A stretch of DNA of 44,296 nucleotides from DASPWV01 sp046727855 (GTDB lineage: Bacteria; Acidobacteriota; Vicinamibacteria; Vicinamibacterales; UBA2999), in the NCBI GenBank assembly GCA_046727855.1, contig JBKPDL010000064.1, forward strand, positions 1 to 44,296. The letters run 5' to 3'. The notes below the pieces were generated by a model that worked only from the letters and a program-made list of their open reading frames with translations, was not told the origin of the DNA and made no database searches. Shown piece after piece: positions 23,857-30,824 of the stretch. How positions within the stretch are numbered: position 1 is the first letter of the stretch; the number at the start of each line of letters is the position of its first letter. Position numbers and translations under genes: made by a program.

Positions 23857-24881
23857 GATGCAACTCCCGCACTCGACTGCGAGACCGCGACGAGCTGCTG
23901 CAGCACCTGCTTCGCGCGTCCGCTGTCGATGGCGTCAGCGGCGCGCGCGATGCCCTCGCGTACGGAGGCGGCACGACCGGCAATGAACAGCGCGGCGCCG
24001 GCATTCAGCAACACCACGTCGCGTGCGGGACCCGCTCGGCCATCGAGCACGTCGCGAATGATCGCCGCGTTGACCTGCGCCTCGCCTCCGAGCAAAGTGT
24101 CGAGACTTGCCTTGGCGAGGCCGTACTCCGAGGGATGCACGTAAAAGGTCTGCACCGAACCGTCGCGACACTCAGACACCTTCGTGTACCCGGTGGTGGA
24201 GAGCTCGTCGAGGCCGTCGGCACCGTGCACGACCCAGGCACGCTCGGCCCCGAGCAATAGCAGCGCGCGCGCGAGAAGCTCTGTCAGCTCGGGCCGGGGT
24301 ACGCCCACAATCTGCCGGGTGGGTGACGCGGGATTGGTGAGCGGTCCGAGCAGATTGAACGCCGTCCGAACGCCGAGATCGCGCCGCGCCTGGCCGGCGT
24401 GCCGCATCGCCGGATGAAACGTCGGCGCAAAGAAGAAGGCAATGCCGGGGTCGTGAAGACAGCGCTCGACAACACCGGGCGGCGCAGAAATCTGCACCCC
24501 CAGCGCTTCGAGCACATCGGCGCTGCCGCACCTGCTCGACACCGACCGGTTGCCGTGCTTTGCCACGCGCACTCCGGAAGCGGCGAGCACAATCGCGGCC
24601 GCAGTCGAGATATTGAAGCTCCCAGAGCGATCACCGCCCGTGCCGCACGTGTCGAACACTTCGCCCGCGGCCTGCGACAGCTTCACGGCCTCCTGCCGCA
24701 TCGCACGCGCAAAGCCGACGAGCTCGGATGGACGCTCGCCCTTCATCGACAAACCGACCAACAGACCGGCAATTTGCGCCGGCGCCGCCTCACCGCGCAT
24801 GATCGCAGCCATCGCGTCCGCGGCCTCGCTGCTGGTCAGGTCTTCTTGTCGCAGGAGCTTCTCGATCAACTCTCGAAACAT
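23853..24881 (-). CDS. trpD: Anthranilate phosphoribosyltransferase
   Basis: TrpD attaches phosphoribosyl from PRPP to anthranilate. From the ATG at 24881 it is 342 residues, normal for the family. The PRPP loop VFDTCGTGGDRSGSFNIST lies at residues 75-93, and KHGNRSVSSRCGSADVLEAL follows. FNLLGPLTNPASPTRQIVGV is the anthranilate-site signature. It is not fused to the glutamine amidotransferase; trpG is 2 nt upstream. In-frame sequence before 24881 overlaps trpG antiphase and is not used. Confidence 0.97.
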   Translation of the reverse strand: MFRELIEKLLRQEDLTSSEAADAMAAIMRGEAAPAQIAGLLVGLSMKGERPSELVGFARAMRQEAVKLSQAAGEVFDTCGTGGDRSGSFNISTAAAIVLAASGVRVAKHGNRSVSSRCGSADVLEALGVQISAPPGVVERCLHDPGIAFFFAPTFHPAMRHAGQARRDLGVRTAFNLLGPLTNPASPTRQIVGVPRPELTELLARALLLLGAERAWVVHGADGLDELSTTGYTKVSECRDGSVQTFYVHPSEYGLAKASLDTLLGGEAQVNAAIIRDVLDGRAGPARDVVLLNAGAALFIAGRAASVREGIARAADAIDSGRAKQVLQQLVAVSQSSAGVAS

Positions 24882-24883
24882 CG

Positions 24884-25450
<567 letters not shown>

Positions 25451-25613
25451 AACTGGCTGAGGGCGCTGCCCCTCATCTCCCTTGACTGCGCGAGACCAGT
25501 CGGAGGGCCGCGCCCTTGCCTGGTTCTCGCTGTTGCTCTGGCGCGGTCCGCGCGCCGTGGACGGTTGTGCGGGCCATAATGGGAACAGCATTCACGTCTG
25601 TGTCCACAACTGT
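25451..25613. other. Intra-operon spacer between trpE and trpG with two hairpins
   Basis: All other neighbouring genes from aroDE to chorismate mutase overlap or touch, so this 163-nt gap stands out. On the minus strand it holds GGCGCG-N5-CGCGCC and, 8 nt before the trpG ATG, a stem formed by 25468-25474 and 25459-25464 (one bulge, 3-nt loop). A frame continuous with trpG crosses it (47 codons with two Trp), but the composition is arginine- and serine-rich and not convincing. It may be an internal promoter, an mRNA processing site or a relic. Confidence 0.4.
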
Positions 25614-27086
25614 CTACAGCCCTGCGGCTGCCAGTTCGAGCGCGCGCACCATCGCACGCGCCTTATCACGCGTTTCTTCGAACTCGGCCGTCGGATTCGA
25701 ATCAGCGACGATGCCGGCGCCGGTCTGCACAGAGGCGGAGCCACGCTCGAGCACGATCGTGCGAATGGCAATGCAGAAATCGAGATTGCCCGCGAAATCG
25801 AGATAACCGACCGCGCCGGCATAGATCCCGCGGCGCAACGGCTCGAGGTCCGAAATGATCTGCATGGCACGCACTTTCGGCGCGCCTGAGACGGTGCCCG
25901 CCGGGAAACAGGCGACCAGCGCGTCCAATCGATCCTGGTCGTCGCTCAGTTTGCCTTCCACGACGGACACCAGATGCATCACGTGCGAATAGCGCTCCAG
26001 CGACATGAACGTCGGGACACGCACGGTGCCGTATTCGCACACGCGGCCCAGATCGTTGCGTCCAAGATCGACCAGCATGACGTGCTCGGCGCGCTCCTTT
26101 TCGTTACGCTTCAGCTCGTCGGCCAGCCGCTGATCCTCTTCGTCGTTGCGCCCGCGCGGCCGTGTTCCGGCAATCGGGTGCGTGACCGCGCGACGGCCCT
26201 CAACGCGAACAAGCATCTCCGGCGACGAACCCACGATCGTGCGCTCCCCCATCCGGACGAAGAACATGTACGGAGACGGATTGACGTGACGCAGCGCGCG
26301 ATAGACGGCAAACGGATCAACCCCAACCTGCGCGCTGAAGCGCTGCGACAGTACCACCTGATAGATGTCTCCGGCGGCAATGTGCTCTTTGGCCTTTCGC
26401 ACAATGCCCTCGAAGGCCGCTTGGGTGAAATTCGACTGCAGATCGATCGGCGCCGATGGCGAGCCTTTCGGCGACGAGAGGGCACGCTCGAGCTCGCGCT
26501 CGAGAAATTCGATCTTCGCGCAGGCGAACTGATAGAGCGAGCGCAGCTCCTCGTCGCCGGAAATGCGCGCGTTGGCAATCAACAGGATGCGATGCTGCAC
26601 GTGATCGAACGCGAGCACCGTGTCGAACAGCATGAAGCCGGTCTCGTCGCCGATGCTGTCTTTGGCATCGCCGCGCGCGACCGCCGGCTCAAACGACTCC
26701 GCCGTGTCGTACGAGAGGTAACCGACCGCACCACCGGTGAATCGTGGCAGGCCGGGCACGAACGGCGATTGAAAGCTGTTCATCAGCTCACGAAGCGTCT
26801 CGATGAAGGGTTTTTCAGCGGTCGTGATCGCACCCGCGCGCTCGATGAGCGTGCGGCCATCGCGGCTGCGAAGAATCAGAAACGGATCCTTTCCCAGGAA
26901 CGAGTAGCGGCCGACGTGCTCACCGCCTTCCACGCTTTCCAGAAGGAACGCGTAGTCGGAATGCTCGGCGATCTTGAGAAAGGCGGACACCGGCGTCAGC
27001 AGATCGGCCACAATCTCCTTGCAGACCGGCACGAAGGTGCCGCGCTTGGCGAGATCGACGAATTCGTCAAAGGTGGTCTGTTTCAT
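25614..27086 (-). CDS. trpE: Anthranilate synthase component I
   Basis: TrpE makes anthranilate from chorismate and is the committed step to Trp. From the ATG at 27086 it is 490 residues. The N-terminal LLES motif (48-51, YAFLLESVEGGEHVGRYSFL) is the Trp feedback site. The chorismate-binding domain shows VTHPIAGTRPRGRNDEEDQR, HVMLVDLGRNDLGRVCEYG, FPAGTVSGAPKVRAM and YAGAVGYLDFAGNLDFCIAI. All motifs fit TrpE rather than PabB. Its start overlaps the aroDE stop by 4 nt. Enzyme-level inhibition by Trp is expected from the family and would add to the attenuator upstream. Confidence 0.97.
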   Translation of the reverse strand: MKQTTFDEFVDLAKRGTFVPVCKEIVADLLTPVSAFLKIAEHSDYAFLLESVEGGEHVGRYSFLGKDPFLILRSRDGRTLIERAGAITTAEKPFIETLRELMNSFQSPFVPGLPRFTGGAVGYLSYDTAESFEPAVARGDAKDSIGDETGFMLFDTVLAFDHVQHRILLIANARISGDEELRSLYQFACAKIEFLERELERALSSPKGSPSAPIDLQSNFTQAAFEGIVRKAKEHIAAGDIYQVVLSQRFSAQVGVDPFAVYRALRHVNPSPYMFFVRMGERTIVGSSPEMLVRVEGRRAVTHPIAGTRPRGRNDEEDQRLADELKRNEKERAEHVMLVDLGRNDLGRVCEYGTVRVPTFMSLERYSHVMHLVSVVEGKLSDDQDRLDALVACFPAGTVSGAPKVRAMQIISDLEPLRRGIYAGAVGYLDFAGNLDFCIAIRTIVLERGSASVQTGAGIVADSNPTAEFEETRDKARAMVRALELAAAGL

Positions 27087-28552
27087 AGCGTTGCGGCCCC
27101 CGATTTCGATCCGCCCGATCGCAGCGCGTCCAACGCCGCCTCGCGCATCACGCGCTCCGGCACACGTAGGCCGGTCCACCACTCGAATTGCCGCTGTGCC
27201 TGCGCGATCAACATGTCGAGACCGCCAATGGTCCGGCAGCCCGCCGCGCGCGCGTCGCGCAACAGGCGGGTCTCGGGCGGGTTGTAGACCAGGTCGTACA
27301 CGAGTTGACCGGTGAACGGTCCGTCGGGCAGCGGCGTGTCGTCGAGCGCAGGCGATGTGCCGATCGGCGTCGTGTTCACGAGGAGATCCCATGACCCGGG
27401 CAGCGGCGGCCAGTCGCCGACCGCTGCATTGGTCAACTGCGCCAGGGCCCTCGCTTGCGCTGTGCGACGCGCGCAAACCGTGACCCGGGCGCCCGCCGAG
27501 GCAAGTCCTTCGCAAACCGCGCGCGCGGAACCGCCGGCGCCCATCACGGATGCGCGCGCGCTGCGCAACGGAATCGCCGCAGCGAGCGGCGCCAGAAATC
27601 CCTCAACATCCGTGTTGCACCCGATCCAGCGATCGCCGCGCCGCCGCAGCGTATTGATCGCGCCGACACGCCGCGCTACGGGATCGGATTCGTGAGCACA
27701 CTCGAAAGCGTCGACTTTGAATGGCGCCGTCACACTTGCGCCCTCGATGCGCATCTCCTCGGCAAAACGCGTGAAGTCGTTGAAATCCGCAGCGGCGAGC
27801 GGCAGGTAGACCGCGTCCAGGTGGGCGGCGCGAAACGCCGCGTTGTGCAGCGCCGGCGACAGCGAATGTGCCACCGGCCGTCCAACGACGCCGTAGAGCG
27901 CGGTCCGCTCGGCGATGCTGCGAAACGAAAACTGTTCGACCATCTGCACGGCGGGAATCTGTCCCGGCGCGGCGCCATCACCCGTATAGGTCCAGCAGGA
28001 GCCGAATCGCGACGGGAGGATGCGTGTCGGCAGCCCCGCCTCGCCCATGCCAATGACGACGGTTGACGATCCGCTGTGTGATGCGACTTGCTTCAACAGT
28101 AAGCAGTCGGTCAGCCGGCGCGCCATCGCGGCAACCTTGACGACCTCGGCGCCCGTTGCGCGCATGGCAGCCACTCGCCCTGCGAGGTCTGGAGGCACGC
28201 CGTTGAAATCGTGCAAAGAGAGCACGATCCCCTTGCCGCCGCGCTCCGCGACAAGATCGGTGAAGCCGGCGCGCATTTCGATATCGACGAACTCGGCGCC
28301 AAGGTGCTGCGCCTCGCCGAGCAATCGCTTCCGCTCCTCCTCGGCTCCTTTGAAGCCGCCGCCTTCCCACGCGGCGCGACAGGTGAAGATCACGGGCATG
28401 CGGCGACCGGCCAACGCACCAGCGGCGCTCGGATCACAGACGGAATCGACGCGCAGCTCCACGAGATCGGCCCCCGACACGCGGTCTCGCCGTTCGCGGA
28501 GTTCGGCCATCGTGGCGGCCGTCACGGTGACGCAAAGTCTCGGTGCTCGCAT
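27083..28552 (-). CDS. aroDE: Bifunctional 3-dehydroquinate dehydratase (type I) / shikimate dehydrogenase
   Basis: This fusion carries out two consecutive shikimate steps, as in plants and some bacteria. From the ATG at 28552 it is 489 residues. The type I dehydratase (about 1-215) shows ELRVDS (32-37), VLSLHDFNG (catalytic His) and EVVKVAAMA (Schiff-base Lys). The dehydrogenase (about 225-480) shows VGRPVAHSLSPALHNAAF, SVTAPFKVDAF (catalytic Lys), NTDVEGF and the NADP motif GAGGSARAV. It is the first structural gene after the attenuator. The U-tract of the terminator abuts its ATG, leaving no normal ribosome site; AGAGG in the terminator stem, 14 nt upstream, is the nearest candidate. Confidence 0.96.
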   Translation of the reverse strand: MRAPRLCVTVTAATMAELRERRDRVSGADLVELRVDSVCDPSAAGALAGRRMPVIFTCRAAWEGGGFKGAEEERKRLLGEAQHLGAEFVDIEMRAGFTDLVAERGGKGIVLSLHDFNGVPPDLAGRVAAMRATGAEVVKVAAMARRLTDCLLLKQVASHSGSSTVVIGMGEAGLPTRILPSRFGSCWTYTGDGAAPGQIPAVQMVEQFSFRSIAERTALYGVVGRPVAHSLSPALHNAAFRAAHLDAVYLPLAAADFNDFTRFAEEMRIEGASVTAPFKVDAFECAHESDPVARRVGAINTLRRRGDRWIGCNTDVEGFLAPLAAAIPLRSARASVMGAGGSARAVCEGLASAGARVTVCARRTAQARALAQLTNAAVGDWPPLPGSWDLLVNTTPIGTSPALDDTPLPDGPFTGQLVYDLVYNPPETRLLRDARAAGCRTIGGLDMLIAQAQRQFEWWTGLRVPERVMREAALDALRSGGSKSGAATL

Positions 28553-28595
28553 AAAAACAAAAAGCGCCTCTTCAGGATTGGCTGAAGAGGCGCTT
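28553..28595 (-). terminator. Intrinsic terminator of the trp/tyr operon attenuator
   Basis: On the minus strand a 14-bp perfect stem (28595-28582 with 28575-28562; core GCGCCTCTTCAG) with a 6-nt loop is followed by TTTTTGTTTTT (28563-28553). The U-tract touches the aroDE ATG at 28552. It is the strongest terminator-like structure in the window, and its position before the first structural gene is where an attenuator terminator belongs. The descending arm also contains AGAGG, so the hairpin could hide the aroDE ribosome site. Confidence 0.88.
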
Positions 28596-28669
28596 GGGTC
28601 GAGTCGCTGGCGGTATGCAGGTCTACTCGGTGCCTGAGGCCCCTTCGGAGGAATGCGAATACCACCACC
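28582..28669 (-). promoter_or_regulatory. Alternative pairings of the trp/tyr leader RNA (candidate antiterminator)
   Basis: CCGAAGGGGC on the minus strand (28648-28639), 13 nt after the Trp codons, can pair with GCCTCTTCAG (28591-28582), the ascending arm of the terminator. The pairing has eight Watson-Crick pairs, one G-U and one mismatch, and would block the terminator. The Trp codons themselves (GGTGGTGGTA, 28669-28660) can pair with TACCGCCAGC (28615-28606), again with one mismatch and one G-U. A ribosome stalled at Trp or Tyr codons would leave the antiterminator segment free, while one at the stop codon would cover it. Pairing was found by eye, without energy calculation. Confidence 0.6.
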
Positions 28670-28745
28670 AATATGCGTACGCACGGCTGGCGGGCCGGCA
28701 TGTACCGGCGGCAACACAGGACGTAAAGACAAAGCCCGCGCGCAT
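28623..28745 (-). CDS. trpL: Leader peptide of the aromatic supra-operon (Trp/Tyr attenuator)
   Basis: The 40-codon ORF starts at the ATG at 28745 and ends at TAG (28625-28623), 27 nt before the terminator stem. Its key part is RAYAYWWWYSHSSEGASGTE: Tyr23, Tyr25, Trp26, Trp27, Trp28 and Tyr29. Three consecutive Trp codons are very unlikely by chance, and their placement fits ribosome-mediated attenuation. Phe5 and Phe7 are also present. No internal in-frame start lies between 28745 and the Trp codons. A TGATACAGT extended -10 ends 10 nt upstream of the ATG. The leader is longer than E. coli TrpL (14 aa). The operon makes chorismate-derived precursors of both Trp and Tyr, which matches the codon mix. 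Confidence 0.85.
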   Translation of the reverse strand: MRAGFVFTSCVAAGTCRPASRAYAYWWWYSHSSEGASGTE

Positions 28746-28755
28746 AGGTGGGCTG

Positions 28756-28764
28756 ACTGTATCA
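28756..28764 (-). promoter_or_regulatory. Extended -10 promoter of the aromatic supra-operon
   Basis: The minus strand reads TGATACAGT (TGn plus TACAGT, 28764-28756), an extended -10 element. The sequence 17 bp upstream (ACCAGC) is a poor -35, as extended -10 promoters tolerate. Transcription should start within a few bases of the trpL ATG (28745), giving a nearly leaderless message. No palindromic TrpR/TyrR-like operator was seen around it. Confidence 0.5.
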
Positions 28765-28904
28765 CATACGCGGGTAGGGCTGGTAGGGCGGGCTGGTCGG
28801 GCCCTGCCGCTGGTCATCGCGGTAAAACGCTCCGCAAACCTTCCACTGCCTTACCTCGCTTGCCTGCCCTTCAGCCTTACCCTGCCCTACTCGCCCCAAC
28901 CACC

Positions 28905-28933
28905 TTGCTAATGCTCAGGGATCCTCGTACATT
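28905..28933 (+). promoter_or_regulatory. Sigma-70-type promoter for the S55 protein / beta-propeller operon
   Basis: TTGCTA (28905-28910) and TACATT (28928-28933) are separated by exactly 17 bp. The expected start site leaves about 30 nt before the ATG at 28970. Between here and the divergent trpL promoter the sequence is C/T-rich, with GTAGGGC at 28774-28780 and 28783-28789 and its complement GCCCTAC at 28884-28890, but I see no gene there. Confidence 0.5.
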
Positions 28934-28969
28934 TGGAGAATAACTCCACGCCTTTACAAGCAGTTACAG

Positions 28970-30817
28970 ATGAAAACTCCTACGCTGACCGCCGCGATCG
29001 CCGCTTTCAGCCTGCTGCTGGCCACGCCTTCAGCGCAGACCACGTTTATGCCGGTCGAGGAAGTACGCGCCGGTATGGAGGGCGTTGGCGAGACTGTTTT
29101 TCAGGGGGCCAGACTCGAAGAGTTCAAGGTTCACATCCTTGGCGTACTCCGCGACGTCGTTGGGCCGCGCCGCACCTTGATCCTCGCACGCCTCGAAGGT
29201 GGTCCGCTCGCCAAGACCGGCGTTATTGCCGGCATGAGCGGCAGCCCCGTTTATATCGACGGCCGTTTGATCGGGGCCGTGTCGTACGCGCTGGGACAGT
29301 TTGCGACCGAGCCGATCGCCGGCATCACACCGATCGCTGAAATGACGGATGCGGCGGGCCTGGCGCCGGCGGCAGCGGCCTCGGGCACGCGTCCGGTCGA
29401 TATCACCTGGCCGCCAACATCGCGCGCGCTCACCGAGATTTGGAGTCGTGATCTTGGGCGCATCCGCCCGTTCGTCGATGATCCCTCACAAGCGAGTCTG
29501 ATCGGCACGGCTGATGCGGCCGTCTCCGCGCGCCTTGGCAGCATGCTGCAACCGATTGCGGTCCCGCTCGTAACTGCGGGTTTTGCCTCTGATGTACTCG
29601 CGCCACTCACCGACGCACTGGCCACACGCGGATTTCTGCCGGTGTCAGCAGCCGCAGCGGCGCAGTCCGCAACGCCGACGAGCAAGAGCGCACAGAAGCT
29701 TCGGCCTGGGGACGCGATGGGCGTTGCGTTGATGACGGGCGACTTCATGCTGGGCGCGACCGGCACCGTCACCTACGTCGACGGCGACAAGGTGTACGGC
29801 TTCGGTCATCCGCTCTACAACATCGGACCAACGCAATTCCCACTCACACAAGCCGACGTGCAGGTGGTGCTCCCGAGCCTGCTGCAATCAATCAAAATCG
29901 CGAGCTTTGGCGACGTGATCGGCACGCTTCAACAGGATCGCGCCACGGCGGTTGCCGGTCGGCTGGGACCGGGTCCTACGATGATCCCTGTGGCCTTGAC
30001 GCTGAATTCGAATCGCGCGGGAAGCCGGTCGTTCAGCTTCAACGTGGTAAAAGACGTCACGTTCACTCCGCTCCTCACCTATCTCGCCATCGCAAACGTG
30101 CTGACGTCCTACGAGCGGAACGTGGGTCCTTCGTCGTTCACGGTGCGCGGAACCGCGACGATTCGCGAGTACGGCGACATCGCCTTCGAAGACATCTTCA
30201 CCGGCGATCAGCCGGCCGGCGGTGCGGCCGCCTACGTGGCAGGCCCGCTCACCTTCTTGCTGAAGAACTCGCTCGAACCGGTCAACGTTGAAAAAGTGTC
30301 GCTGACGATCGATGCGAGCGAGCAAACACAGACGGCGCGCATCGAGCGCGTGTGGCTCGATACCGTTCGCCCGCGCGCGGGTCGCGATGCGTTGGTAAAA
30401 GTGCTGCTGCGGACGTTCAAGGGCGAGGAGATCGTGAAGTCTCTTCCCATCCACATTCCCGCGAACACAGCGGGATCGCTGCAGCTGCTCGTGTCGAATG
30501 CGAGCCGACTGGCGGCCGAAGACCGCCGCGACATGCGCGGCGCCGAGTCTCAGCGGGTGTCGCAGTTGATTCGCACGTTCAACAAGGCCCGGCGCGGCAA
30601 TCGCCTGTATGTGCGCCTGTCCACCACCGACCAGGGCGCGATCGTCAACGGCGAACCCTTGAGCTCGCTGCCGCCCTCGGTGCTGGCTGTTCTCGAATCG
30701 GATCGCAGCAGCGGCACCTTCAGCCCGCTTCGCAACGCGACGCGTGGCGAATGGGAACTCCCGGTCGAGTTTGCCGTCCAGGGCTCGCGACTGCTGACCA
30801 TTTCTCTCGATCAATAG
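28970..30817 (+). CDS. Exported SpoIVB-like (S55) peptidase-family protein
   Basis: A signal peptide (MKTPTLTAAIAAFSLLLATPS) precedes a domain with EVRAGMEGVGETVFQG, then GVIAGMSGSPVYIDGRLIGA and VSYALGQFATEPIAGITPI, which match the S55 serine-peptidase domain of SpoIVB; the Ser in GMSGSPV is the expected nucleophile. The downstream GDAMGVALMTGDFMLGATGT and YGFGHPLYNIG are also seen in S55-domain proteins of Acidobacteria. The C-terminal 200 residues are beta-rich and unassigned. At 615 residues it is much longer than SpoIVB and there is no sign of sporulation here, so it is probably an envelope protein. The beta-propeller gene follows after 7 nt. Confidence 0.82.
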   Translation: MKTPTLTAAIAAFSLLLATPSAQTTFMPVEEVRAGMEGVGETVFQGARLEEFKVHILGVLRDVVGPRRTLILARLEGGPLAKTGVIAGMSGSPVYIDGRLIGAVSYALGQFATEPIAGITPIAEMTDAAGLAPAAAASGTRPVDITWPPTSRALTEIWSRDLGRIRPFVDDPSQASLIGTADAAVSARLGSMLQPIAVPLVTAGFASDVLAPLTDALATRGFLPVSAAAAAQSATPTSKSAQKLRPGDAMGVALMTGDFMLGATGTVTYVDGDKVYGFGHPLYNIGPTQFPLTQADVQVVLPSLLQSIKIASFGDVIGTLQQDRATAVAGRLGPGPTMIPVALTLNSNRAGSRSFSFNVVKDVTFTPLLTYLAIANVLTSYERNVGPSSFTVRGTATIREYGDIAFEDIFTGDQPAGGAAAYVAGPLTFLLKNSLEPVNVEKVSLTIDASEQTQTARIERVWLDTVRPRAGRDALVKVLLRTFKGEEIVKSLPIHIPANTAGSLQLLVSNASRLAAEDRRDMRGAESQRVSQLIRTFNKARRGNRLYVRLSTTDQGAIVNGEPLSSLPPSVLAVLESDRSSGTFSPLRNATRGEWELPVEFAVQGSRLLTISLDQ

Positions 30818-30824
30818 AGCGTCA

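Noticed and set aside
25451..25591. Second Trp-type attenuator or leader peptide before trpG
   Set aside because: The frame has only two scattered Trp codons, and there is no terminator with a T-tract.
25974..27287. 437-codon plus-strand open frame
   Set aside because: It is antisense to trpE and the end of aroDE and has no recognisable domain. It arises from the codon bias of the real genes.
28623..28817. Longer 64-codon version of the leader peptide starting at 28817
   Set aside because: The extended -10 promoter lies inside that longer frame, so the transcript should begin after its start; the ATG at 28745 is the first in-frame start available.
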